Part shown: one piece after another, positions 8,078-15,838 of the stretch | Layout: each line of letters begins with the position of its first letter | Numbering within the stretch: position 1 is the stretch's first letter | Assembly: GCA_017476785.1 (NCBI GenBank) | Contig: JAFUZD010000029.1 | Location: 1 to 64,000, forward strand | Direction of reading: 5' to 3' | From: Prevotella sp. | GTDB lineage: Bacteria > Bacteroidota > Bacteroidia > Bacteroidales > Bacteroidaceae | Length of the DNA stretch: 64,000 nucleotides | The notes under the pieces: generated by a model | Databases searched by the model: none | The model's input: only the letters and a program-made list of their open reading frames with translations | What the model was told of the DNA's origin: nothing | Program-made: the position numbers and the translations under genes

Positions 8078-9493
8078 ATGATGATAGCATTATATATTAT
8101 AATAGGTGTAGCTGTGGGTGCGCTCGCAGCGTATCTGGTGATGAACCCGCGGGTGGCACGGCTACGCATTGACGGCGAGCGGACGGCTACGGAGCTGAGG
8201 ATGCTGGGCGAGCAGCTGCAGGGCGGACAGCAACGGGCTGACCAACTGCGGACGGAGAATGACCGGCTGCAAGAAGAGAACCGGACACTGGGAGCCAAGA
8301 ACGAGGCACAGGCACGCGAAATAGAGCTGCTGACCCGTCAGCACAGCGACGAGCAGCTGCGCCGCGAGCAGCAGTTCAGCGAGCAGATGAGGCTGACGAA
8401 AGAGCAGTTTGGCCAACAGCTGAAGACCACGAAAGAGCAACTGCAGAACGTGGCACAGCAACTGATGGACGCGCAAGCCAAGAAGCTGAAGGAGGAGAAT
8501 CGCGAGAACATTGGCAACATCACGCAGCCACTGCGCGAGGCCATCAGCGATATGCGTAAGGCCATCAGCGACTCTACGAAGGACCATACGGAGCAGAGTG
8601 CATCGCTGCGCGAACAGCTTAGGCTGATGATGCAAAGCAACCGCGAGATAGGCGAGAAGGCCGAGTCGCTGGCCAACGTGCTGCGGCGCGACAATAAGGT
8701 GAGCGGCAATATGGGCGAAATCATTCTCGGCGACCTACTCAGCTCGCAGGGACTCACCGAAGGCATACACTACGAGGTGCAGGCACGGCTGCGCGACGAG
8801 ACGGGACGACCGCTGAAAAACGACGACACGGGGCAGGAGATGCAGCCCGACGTCATCCTGCACTACCCGCAGGGACAGGACGTGGTGGTCGATTCGAAGG
8901 TGTCGCTCGTGGCTTATCAACGCTACGTCAACACTGAGGATGCCGACGAGAAAGGCCGCTACCTACAGGAGCACATCAAGTCGGTGCGCCAGCACGTGGC
9001 AGAACTGGCACGTAAGGACTACTCCAAGTATATCGTCAAGCCGCGCGAGGCCGTCGACTTCGTCATTATGTTCGTGCCCTTCGAGTCGTCGCTCCAGCTG
9101 GCACTGGCCAACGACCCCACGCTCTGGCGCGACGCCTTCGAGCGTAAGGTGTTCATTTCCGGCGAGCAGAACCTGCTGGCCATCCTGCATATGATTCACG
9201 TGGCGTGGGTGCAGAACCAGCAGGCTGAGAACCAAGCGAAGGTGTTCGGACTGGCCGAGCAGCTGCTCGACCGGCTGGGCGACTTCATCCAGCGCTACAA
9301 TAAGGTGGGCGACCAGCTGGAGTCGGTACGGCGCGCTTTCGACAGTGCCAGCAACAAGCTGTTCACGGGGCGGCAGAGCGTGGTGCAGAAGGGGCGCGAG
9401 CTGGTGGATCTTGGCAGTAAAGAGAACCCTAACCGGCGTATTCCCGCCGCTAAGGACGAACTGATACAGACACAGGATGATTTATCTGAATGA
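8078..9493 (+). CDS. rmuC: RmuC family DNA recombination protein
   Basis: The product is 471 aa: one N-terminal transmembrane helix (residues 2-20), a long Q/E/R-rich coiled coil (about 30-200), and a C-terminal RmuC domain with the restriction-endonuclease-like core (DVVVDSKVSLVAYQRYVN, VDFVIMFVPFESSL, AWVQNQQAENQAKVF). RmuC limits DNA inversions at short inverted repeats in E. coli. The 201 bases before it hold no convincing gene; a near-promoter GAACTTTG at 8024-8031 could drive it. It overlaps the next gene by 17 bases, which suggests translational coupling. Confidence 0.92.
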   Translation: MMIALYIIIGVAVGALAAYLVMNPRVARLRIDGERTATELRMLGEQLQGGQQRADQLRTENDRLQEENRTLGAKNEAQAREIELLTRQHSDEQLRREQQFSEQMRLTKEQFGQQLKTTKEQLQNVAQQLMDAQAKKLKEENRENIGNITQPLREAISDMRKAISDSTKDHTEQSASLREQLRLMMQSNREIGEKAESLANVLRRDNKVSGNMGEIILGDLLSSQGLTEGIHYEVQARLRDETGRPLKNDDTGQEMQPDVILHYPQGQDVVVDSKVSLVAYQRYVNTEDADEKGRYLQEHIKSVRQHVAELARKDYSKYIVKPREAVDFVIMFVPFESSLQLALANDPTLWRDAFERKVFISGEQNLLAILHMIHVAWVQNQQAENQAKVFGLAEQLLDRLGDFIQRYNKVGDQLESVRRAFDSASNKLFTGRQSVVQKGRELVDLGSKENPNRRIPAAKDELIQTQDDLSE

Positions 9494-10034
9494 CGACATA
9501 GCCCAGATAGACCTCGACGCTGCGATATCACAGCTGTCGGCACAGCGGCGCGAGCAGGCCCTGCGATTCAGTCACGAGCTGGGGCGGCGGCAGTGCATTG
9601 CGGCCTATCTGTTGCTGCGCGAGGCACTGCGCAGCGAATATGGCATTGAGGAACCGCCCACGTTCGAGTATGGCATTCACGGCAAGCCCAGTCTGACAGG
9701 GCGCAGCGACATACACTTCAACCTCAGCCACTGCCGTGCCGGCGTCATCTGTGCCGTCGACCGCCGACCCATAGGCATCGATATGGAGACCATCCGCCCC
9801 TATAAGGAGGCACTGGCACGACACACGATGAACGATGATGAGCTGCGGCAGATAGCTGCTGCAGCGCGCCCCGAGGTTGAGTTCATACGACTGTGGACAA
9901 TGAAGGAGGCACTGCTGAAATGCACGGGCGAGGGCATCACGCGCGACTTGAAGACCGTGCTCACGGGCCGCGAACGCATAGAAACGACTGTCAACGAGGA
10001 AAAAGGTTACGTCTATTCGGTGTGTTTTTCCTAA
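9477..10034 (+). CDS. 4'-phosphopantetheinyl transferase superfamily protein
   Basis: This enzyme transfers the phosphopantetheine arm from CoA to a carrier protein. The product is 185 aa. Signature motifs are FNLSHC, the magnesium-binding GIDME, and WTMKEALLKCTGEG (the WxxKEA motif). The Sfp/HetI-like compact layout is clear. The carrier-protein target (fatty acid ACP or a polyketide/aryl-polyene ACP) cannot be told from the context. The gene overlaps the rmuC 3' end by 17 bases. Confidence 0.88.
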   Translation: MIYLNDDIAQIDLDAAISQLSAQRREQALRFSHELGRRQCIAAYLLLREALRSEYGIEEPPTFEYGIHGKPSLTGRSDIHFNLSHCRAGVICAVDRRPIGIDMETIRPYKEALARHTMNDDELRQIAAAARPEVEFIRLWTMKEALLKCTGEGITRDLKTVLTGRERIETTVNEEKGYVYSVCFS

Positions 10035-10041
10035 AAAATAT

Positions 10042-10049
10042 TATCTTTG
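10042..10049 (+). promoter_or_regulatory. -7 element TATCTTTG of the YpfJ-like peptidase gene
   Basis: This exact TAnnTTTG match lies 36 bases before the ATG at 10086, just after the preceding stop codon. Confidence 0.6.
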
Positions 10050-10085
10050 CAGCAGAAACAATAACTTAAAAACAAAATAATAGGT

Positions 10086-10973
10086 ATGAAATTAGACGGA
10101 CGACGCGAAAGCTCGAATGTGGAAGATCGCCGCAGTATGAGTGGCGGAACGAAGGCCGGACTGGGTATCGGCGGTATTATTATGGTGGCGTTGATGGCTT
10201 GGCTGAGCGGTGGCGACCCGCTGAGCGCAGTGATGAACGAGGTGGTACAGAACGGTGGACTGGGTTCGCTCACCGGCACCAATACCGAAGTGACCGAGGG
10301 GCAGCGTGAGTTTACCGAAGAAGAGCAGCAACTGGCTCACTTCTCTACGCAGATACTGGCCGGAACAGAGGATGTGTGGACGGAGATATTCCGCCAGAAC
10401 GGTGCTACGTACGAGGTGCCCACGATGGTGCTCTACACCGGCGGCGTGCAGACGGCGTGCGGTCAGGGCTCGTCGGCAATGGGTCCCTTCTATTGCTCGG
10501 GCGACCAGAAGCTCTACATCGACCTGTCGTTCTTTACCACGATGAAGCAGCAACTCGGGGCCGACGGCGACTTTGCCTATGCCTACGTCATTGCCCACGA
10601 GGTGGGACACCACGTAGAATATCTCACGGGAACGCTCTCCAAAGTGCACCAGCAGATGGCACGTCTGAGCGAGAAAGAGGCCAACAAGCTGAGCGTGCGC
10701 CTCGAGCTCTTGGCCGATTTCTATGCCGGTGTGTGGGCGCATCACGACAACAAGCGCTTCGGATCGCTGGAAGACGGCGACATTGAGGAGGCCATCAGCT
10801 GCGCACAGGTCATCGGCGACGACTATCTGCAGAAGAAAGCCCGCGGCTATGCCATTCCCGAATCGTTCAACCACGGTACCTCGAAGCAACGTATGAAGTG
10901 GTTCAAGCTCGGTCTTGAGACAGGCGACATCTCCAAAGGCACCACCTTCCAATGCTCTGACGACGAGCTGTAA
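10086..10973 (+). CDS. YpfJ-type neutral zinc metallopeptidase
   Basis: The product is 295 aa of the putative neutral zinc metallopeptidase family (YpfJ). A short polar N-terminus (KLDGRRESSNVEDRR) is followed by a GIGGIIMVALMAWL membrane segment. The catalytic zinc motif is HEVGHH (H171, E172, H175), with family motifs TACGQGSSAMGPFYC, LYIDLSFF and LELLADFYAGVWAHH. It is probably anchored in the inner membrane with the catalytic domain in the periplasm. The substrate is unknown. Confidence 0.9.
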   Translation: MKLDGRRESSNVEDRRSMSGGTKAGLGIGGIIMVALMAWLSGGDPLSAVMNEVVQNGGLGSLTGTNTEVTEGQREFTEEEQQLAHFSTQILAGTEDVWTEIFRQNGATYEVPTMVLYTGGVQTACGQGSSAMGPFYCSGDQKLYIDLSFFTTMKQQLGADGDFAYAYVIAHEVGHHVEYLTGTLSKVHQQMARLSEKEANKLSVRLELLADFYAGVWAHHDNKRFGSLEDGDIEEAISCAQVIGDDYLQKKARGYAIPESFNHGTSKQRMKWFKLGLETGDISKGTTFQCSDDEL

Positions 10974-11023
10974 AGGCCCGCCATAGGAGGCAATTCACAA
11001 TCATTACCGCAAGCGATAAGACA

Positions 11024-11383
11024 ATGTCGGCATTTGAGATGAACTTCGATATGTGTTGCACTGACCAAATCAGCAGGTTGCGCACATTGATGAAAGAGAA
11101 TACGGGACACCAGATGGAAGCGGGTGACATCCTCTGCCCACGTATTCCATCTGCTCCCTTCGAAGAGTCAATGTTCGACAGTCTAAGCATCTATGCACGG
11201 TGGGAGGCGGACGGACGGGTGAGCGTGATACTGAGCATAACAGACTGGAGCTACGGCAAAGGCTATACGTCCACGGAGAAGACCATCCGCATATTCGACT
11301 CGGCAGATGCCTGCCAGAAGTGGCTGGGGGCAACCGATGCTGCTGCGGAGTATTGCTTGAAAGCGTTCCGCCAGCATACTTAA
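11024..11383 (+). CDS. hypothetical protein, 119 aa
   Basis: I do not recognise a family. It has no signal peptide or membrane segment. The C-terminal half reads like a small alpha/beta domain (SIYARWEADGRVSVILSITDWSYG, then a helix ending AAEYCLKAFRQ). It lies 50 bases after the peptidase gene on the same strand and ends 14 bases before a strong hairpin terminator, so it is probably the last gene of that transcript. Codon use resembles the neighbours. Confidence 0.65.
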   Translation: MSAFEMNFDMCCTDQISRLRTLMKENTGHQMEAGDILCPRIPSAPFEESMFDSLSIYARWEADGRVSVILSITDWSYGKGYTSTEKTIRIFDSADACQKWLGATDAAAEYCLKAFRQHT

Positions 11384-11397
11384 AAGAACAACAAAAG

Positions 11398-11437
11398 CGG
11401 GCGGCGAAGTTCGATGAACTTCGCCGCCCGTTATTTG
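11398..11437. terminator. bidirectional intrinsic terminator
   Basis: A perfect 15-bp stem (11398-11412 with 11416-11430) has a 3-base loop. It is followed by TTATTTGTT on the plus strand and preceded by AACAAAAG, giving a T-rich run on the minus strand. It separates the converging hypothetical gene and the Lys/Thr-rich gene. Confidence 0.85.
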
Positions 11438-11456
11438 TTGGTCAATAGTCACGCGT

Positions 11457-12140
11457 TTAGGCAGCCTTCGCCGTCTTCTTCGTCGTGGTTGTGGTCTTTT
11501 TCTTTGTGGTGGTAGCCTTCTTCGTTGCCGTGGTGTCCTTCTTCACGAAGCGGCCCTTCTCGTCGCGTGCCGGAGTCGTCTTCTTCTCAGCAGTCGTAGT
11601 GGTCTTCTTGGCTGCGGTGGTTGTCTTCTTCTCGGCCGTGGCGGTGGTTTTCTTGGTTGTCGTCTTCTTAGTAGCGGTAGCAGGCTTAGCCGGCTCCTCG
11701 GTGTTCTTCTTCACGAAGCGGCCTTTCTCATCGCGTGCCGGCGTCGTCTTCTTCTCAGCAGTCGTAGTCTTCTTGGCTGCGGTGGTTGTCTTCTTCTCGG
11801 CCGTAGCGGTGGTCTTCTTAGTAGCCGTCTTCTTGGTGGCGGTAGCAGGCTTAGCTGCCTCGTCAGTCTTCTTCGTGGTAGTCTTCTTGGCTGCAGTGGC
11901 TGTCGTCGTCTTCTTAGCTGCCGTGTTCGAGCCGTAGCAGCGCGTGCACGGCGTGCGTCCGATGTTCTTAGCCTCCGTGGTGCTGACGGGCTTCACCTCT
12001 TTTGAGTATCTCAGGTAACTGCAGTCCTTCGACTTGTGGTAAGCCACGGCACTGCTGCTCGTAGCGATGTAGACGGTCTGTGCGTCTGCCGTTGCAACTA
12101 TTGCGAAGAGTGCAACGAGGGTCATCATAAACTTTTTCAT
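11457..12140 (-). CDS. secreted Lys/Thr/Ala-repeat protein with small Cys/His domain
   Basis: The product is 227 aa with a signal peptide (MKKFMMTLVALFAIVATADA-Q). A folded N-terminal module (residues 22-70) has H35, C40, C65 and C68 in the pattern YHKSKDC...GRTPCTRC. That resembles the small putative metal-binding modules that sit beside secreted nucleases. From residue 74 on, it is a low-complexity tail of AAKKTTT and ATKK units. The segment TPARDEKGRFVKK occurs twice in a tandem duplication of about 60 residues. The tail is strongly positive and could bind nucleic acid, anionic polymers or the envelope. The function is not known. Confidence 0.75.
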   Translation of the reverse strand: MKKFMMTLVALFAIVATADAQTVYIATSSSAVAYHKSKDCSYLRYSKEVKPVSTTEAKNIGRTPCTRCYGSNTAAKKTTTATAAKKTTTKKTDEAAKPATATKKTATKKTTATAEKKTTTAAKKTTTAEKKTTPARDEKGRFVKKNTEEPAKPATATKKTTTKKTTATAEKKTTTAAKKTTTTAEKKTTPARDEKGRFVKKDTTATKKATTTKKKTTTTTKKTAKAA

Positions 12141-12178
12141 ATTGCTGTCAATTTAGTTAATAATGTCATTCGTGTCGG

Positions 12179-12186
12179 CAAAGATA
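12179..12186 (-). promoter_or_regulatory. -7 element TATCTTTG of the Lys/Thr-rich gene
   Basis: This is an exact TAnnTTTG match on the minus strand, 38 bases upstream of the ATG at 12140. Confidence 0.6.
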
Positions 12187-12256
12187 CACATTTATTTCGG
12201 TAATCAGTGCCGAAAAGAAGAAAAAAACATCTGCTCTCCACGTTTTTAGCCCGCCA

Positions 12257-13348
12257 TTATTCGTAGTCTTCCTCGAACTCAAGCCAGCCTTCCGTCCATT
12301 CGGCAGAATGGCGGAGGGGTTCGGCGGCAGGATTGCTGACGGAGAGACCGAGCAGGCGTATAGGGCGCGAGGTGACGGTAAGCAGTTGCTTGGCCAATGG
12401 CAGGATGTCGGCTTTTGTCAGCAGCGGTCGGCTGACTGTCAGCGAGCGTGTCTGCTGAGTGAAGTCGTCAAACTTCGTCTTCAGCGTCAGCGTGGTGCCT
12501 ACGAACCCCGTCTTTCCGATGCGCCGTTCCAACTCCAGCACGGTGTGGTAGAGCTCGATGAGCAATGCCGAGCGACGGGTAAGGTCTTCGGCAAACGTGC
12601 GCTCGCAACCCACCGACTTGCGCACGTAGTCGGTCACTACGGGACGCTGGTCGATGCCACGGGCAAAGTCGTAGTACATCCCGCCAGCCTTACCGAACAC
12701 CTCCATCAGATGGCCGCGCGACTGCTGCCGCAGGTCATAGCCTGTGATGATACCCATCCGATGCATCCGTTCGGCCGTGCGCGGCCCCACTCCCCACAGT
12801 TTCTCTATCTTCAGCCGTGCGATGAAGTCGAGCGCACGGTCAGGATGAATCACCGTCAGCCCGTCGGGCTTTCGCCAGTCAGAGGCTATCTTTGCCAGCA
12901 ACTTGTTATACGACACGCCGGCCGAGGCCGTCAGACTGAGTTCGCTGCGGATGCGCTGTCTGATGTCACGGGCTATGTCGACAGCCAACGGGATGCCCAT
13001 CTTATTGTCGGTCACGTCGAGAAAAGCCTCATCGAGCGACAGCGGCTCTATCAGGTCGGTATAGCTATGGAATATCTCGTGAATCTGCTGCGACACCTCC
13101 TTATAGCGACGGTGATTCCCCTCTACCACAACCAGCTGCGGACAGAGCCGCTTGGCCCGTGCCATCGACATTGCCGAGTGAACCCCGAAGGGGCGTGCCT
13201 CGTAGCTGGCCGTGGCCACCACGCCGCGCGGGCCGTCGTAGCCGATGGCCACGGGCAGTCCCCGCAGCTCGGGATGGTCGCGCTGCTCCACCGAGGCGAA
13301 GAAGGCATCCATATCAATATGTATAATCTTACGCGCTGTCTGTGACAT
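12257..13348 (-). CDS. dinB: DNA polymerase IV (Y family)
   Basis: This is an error-prone translesion polymerase of 363 aa. The catalytic motifs are HIDMDAFFASVEQ at the N-terminus and SLDEAFLDVT near residue 105. The palm/finger SAGVSYNKLLAKIASDWRKP and thumb GVGPRTAERMHRMGI motifs are in place, followed by a little-finger domain. It lies 55 bases downstream of mutY on the same strand, so it may be read from the same transcript. No LexA-type operator is evident. Confidence 0.95.
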   Translation of the reverse strand: MSQTARKIIHIDMDAFFASVEQRDHPELRGLPVAIGYDGPRGVVATASYEARPFGVHSAMSMARAKRLCPQLVVVEGNHRRYKEVSQQIHEIFHSYTDLIEPLSLDEAFLDVTDNKMGIPLAVDIARDIRQRIRSELSLTASAGVSYNKLLAKIASDWRKPDGLTVIHPDRALDFIARLKIEKLWGVGPRTAERMHRMGIITGYDLRQQSRGHLMEVFGKAGGMYYDFARGIDQRPVVTDYVRKSVGCERTFAEDLTRRSALLIELYHTVLELERRIGKTGFVGTTLTLKTKFDDFTQQTRSLTVSRPLLTKADILPLAKQLLTVTSRPIRLLGLSVSNPAAEPLRHSAEWTEGWLEFEEDYE

Positions 13349-13403
13349 TGCTATTCAGTTCATCATCTGAGAGGGGGCTGGGTTTACTCTTCACTGCGAG
13401 GAT

Positions 13404-14387
13404 TCAGAGGCACTCGAGCAACAGCTGCACTAAGCGTGGAATGGCGTAGCGGTCGATGTCTTGCTCGTCTATCCAGATGTAGCCGTCGGGCAACGGCGGC
13501 CGCTCATCAGGTTCCCACAGGTAGAAGTCGGCCAGCAGGATGCGGTGGGTCAGCACGTGGCGCACATTGTGGCGAAGGAGAGTGAGAGAGGAGCCCGCAG
13601 GAAGGTCCGGGAGGCAGCACAGCGGCTCCCACAGCCCCTGCCAGATGTCGCCGGGGCCACGCTGACGGATGGCGGTCTGACCGTTACACCTTATATATAT
13701 ATAAGTGAGGCGACGCTCCGTCACCTTCAGCTTACGCTGCTTCACGGGCAGCTCGCCTGTGCGGCCGCTGCGCAGTGCCTCGCACGTCTCCATCAGCGGA
13801 CAGTCAGCACAGCGAGGCGACTGCGGCGTGCACTGCAGCGCGCCGAAGTCCATCAGCGCCTGATTGTAGGCCGAGGCCTCGCCCTCGGGCAACAGGCTCT
13901 GCGCCAGCGCGGCAAACTCGTGTTTGCCGGCCGTGGTATTGATGGGCGTGCTGATGCCATAGTAGCGGCTGAGCACGCGGTAGACATTGCCGTCGACTAC
14001 GGCGGCAGGAAGGTCGAAGGCGATAGAGGCGATGGCAGCCGCCGTATAGTCACCCACGCCTTTCAGCCGTCTGATGTCCTCGAGTGTGGCGGGGAAGTGC
14101 CCCATTGCCACAATCTGCTTGGCCGCCGCGTGCAGATGGCGGGCACGGCTGTAGTAGCCCAGTCCCTGCCACTCGCGCAGCACATCGTCCTCGCTGGCGG
14201 CTGCGAGGTCGGCCACGGTGGGCCAGCGGCGCACGAAACGCTCCCAGTAGGGACGTCCCTGCTCAATGCGGGTCTGCTGTAAGATAATCTCGGAGAGCCA
14301 GATGGCATAAGGGTCGCGCGTCTCCCTCCACGGAAGCGCGCGACCCTTTATCTTGAACCATTCGAGGAGTGTTGCAGCGAAACTCAT
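13404..14387 (-). CDS. mutY: A/G-specific adenine glycosylase
   Basis: MutY removes adenine mispaired with 8-oxoguanine. The product is 327 aa. The order is an HhH-GPD domain (RLKGVGDYTAAAIASIAF; catalytic Asp in VVDGNVYRVLSR), the iron-sulphur loop with spacing C-x6-C-x2-C-x5-C (CTPQSPRCADCPLMETC), and a NUDIX-like C-terminal recognition domain. I chose ATG 14387, the canonical MSFAATLLEWF start. It overlaps the stop of the upstream cellulase gene as ATGA, so translation of the two is probably coupled, which is an odd functional pairing. Confidence 0.95.
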   Translation of the reverse strand: MSFAATLLEWFKIKGRALPWRETRDPYAIWLSEIILQQTRIEQGRPYWERFVRRWPTVADLAAASEDDVLREWQGLGYYSRARHLHAAAKQIVAMGHFPATLEDIRRLKGVGDYTAAAIASIAFDLPAAVVDGNVYRVLSRYYGISTPINTTAGKHEFAALAQSLLPEGEASAYNQALMDFGALQCTPQSPRCADCPLMETCEALRSGRTGELPVKQRKLKVTERRLTYIYIRCNGQTAIRQRGPGDIWQGLWEPLCCLPDLPAGSSLTLLRHNVRHVLTHRILLADFYLWEPDERPPLPDGYIWIDEQDIDRYAIPRLVQLLLECL

Positions 14388-15748
14388 TTCACCACGTATT
14401 TCTTTCCGCCACGGATGTAGATGCCCGGACGTAGCGGCTCGCTGACACGCCGTCCCTGCAAGTCGTAGATGGCGGAGCTCTTCGCGTTGAGTGCCGGGAA
14501 CGGAGTGTTGAGGACGGGGTCGATGCCCGTGACGTCGATGCCCGCCTCCTCCATTGCCTCGTGAATGCCGTCGAGCATATAGGAGTTGTAGATGGTCAGG
14601 TTGCTGCGGTTGATGATGGTCATCTGATTGGTGCCGGTACTGTTGGTATCCCACACCACGGGTACGAATCCTTTGGCAAACGCTTTGGCCATCAACGTCT
14701 TGTAGTGATGCTTGATAGAAGCGTTGTGCTTGGCCTGACTCTCATTAGCCCCCACCACGGTGCGCCAGATGGCACCAAACTCTCCGATGTAGACGGGATA
14801 GCCATTGTCAGCAAAGCGTGCCTTCATCTTCTGCAACTGCGTCTCCATATAGTCTTCCTCGCCCCACGTAGCATTATGGGTGGAGCCGCTGACGTGGTTG
14901 GCACTGCCCCAGTAGAAGAACATCTTGCCCCAGCTCTCGTCGCTCGTCATCCCCCAGAACTGCCACGGGTCGTAGTAGTGCACTTCTATCATCAGCCGCC
15001 CCGCAGGGTCGGTGGGCATCTTTCCTGCCATATAGTTGCACGTATGGTCGATGTTGGTGCTCGGTCCCTGCACGATGAGCACGCGCTGTGCGTTGTTGCC
15101 GCCCGTGGCGCGCACGGCATCGATGAACGCCTGTTCATATTCTATCAGATTGTTCGTGGCCGCCTGATTGTCGGCATTCGGCTCGTTCAGTCCGGCAAAG
15201 AGCAACCGCTCGTCGTAGTCTTTGAAAGCCTCGGCAATCTGCGTCCACAGACGCGTCAGAATCTCTTTGTTCTTGGTCTTGGCCGTACCGGTATCTTTGA
15301 TGTGTTCTTCCAGCCATCCTCCGTCCCAGTGGTCATTGATGACAACGTAGAGTCCGTCGTTGATGCAGTAGTTGACAATCTCCTTTACGCGCGCCATCCA
15401 TTGGGCATCGATGGTATACGTGCTGGCATTGGAGATGTGCCCCAGTGCCCACGCACAGGGGATGCGTACCGAGCGGAAGCCCTGCGCCCGCACGTAGTCG
15501 ATAATCTGTTGCGTGGTACGCGTGTTCTGCCAGCTCGTCTCAGCATTCAGTCCGCCTTTGTTGTCCCACAGTGCAGCCCCCGTAGCCCAGTTCTGCGCCT
15601 CCATCGTGTTGCCCAGATTCCATCCCGGAGCCATCCGCTGAGCCACCTCGGCCGCCGTCAGTTCCATCTGTTGCTGCGCCATTGCAGCCAGTGTCATCAG
15701 TCCGGCAAAAGCCGTCATCACTAATCTCTTTGTCATCATTTCCTTCAT
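14384..15748 (-). CDS. GH5 family endoglucanase (cellulase), secreted
   Basis: This enzyme hydrolyses beta-1,4-glucan. The product is about 454 aa. A signal peptide (MKEMMTKRLVMTAFAGLMTL, cleavage near AMA-Q) precedes a GH5 barrel with WNLGNTMEA, RIPCAW, the acid/base Glu in GLNEP and the nucleophile Glu in IGEFGA. The end (IYDLQGRRV, GIYI.GGKKYVVK) is the short C-terminal tail typical of Prevotella exported proteins and may be a sorting signal. I preferred ATG 15748; 15763 (MEEIR) is possible. Upstream lies an array of six AGGAGT units on the coding strand. nadB is 90 bases upstream on the same strand. Confidence 0.9.
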   Translation of the reverse strand: MKEMMTKRLVMTAFAGLMTLAAMAQQQMELTAAEVAQRMAPGWNLGNTMEAQNWATGAALWDNKGGLNAETSWQNTRTTQQIIDYVRAQGFRSVRIPCAWALGHISNASTYTIDAQWMARVKEIVNYCINDGLYVVINDHWDGGWLEEHIKDTGTAKTKNKEILTRLWTQIAEAFKDYDERLLFAGLNEPNADNQAATNNLIEYEQAFIDAVRATGGNNAQRVLIVQGPSTNIDHTCNYMAGKMPTDPAGRLMIEVHYYDPWQFWGMTSDESWGKMFFYWGSANHVSGSTHNATWGEEDYMETQLQKMKARFADNGYPVYIGEFGAIWRTVVGANESQAKHNASIKHHYKTLMAKAFAKGFVPVVWDTNSTGTNQMTIINRSNLTIYNSYMLDGIHEAMEEAGIDVTGIDPVLNTPFPALNAKSSAIYDLQGRRVSEPLRPGIYIRGGKKYVVK

Positions 15749-15775
15749 TCTTATTTCCTCCATACTATTGTCTAC

Positions 15776-15830
15776 ACTCCTGTCACTCCTACACTCCTTA
15801 AAAACTCCTGTACTCCTAAAAAACACTCCT
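15776..15830 (-). repeat. six AGGAGT (ACTCCT) units upstream of the GH5 gene
   Basis: ACTCCT starts at 15776, 15785, 15793, 15804, 15812 and 15825 on the plus strand. Read in gene direction they are AGGAGT motifs spread over 55 bases and ending 28 bases before the ATG. Confidence 0.8.
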
Positions 15831-15838
15831 AAAAGAAT

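Noticed and set aside
11485..11937. A plus-strand ORF encoding a Val/Phe-rich hydrophobic protein.
   Set aside because: It is the antisense of the Lys/Thr repeat gene; codons for Lys and Thr read backwards give Phe, Val and Leu.
15749..15826. N-terminal extension of the GH5 protein to 15826.
   Set aside because: It would translate the AGGAGT array and place 20 or more polar residues ahead of a clear signal peptide.
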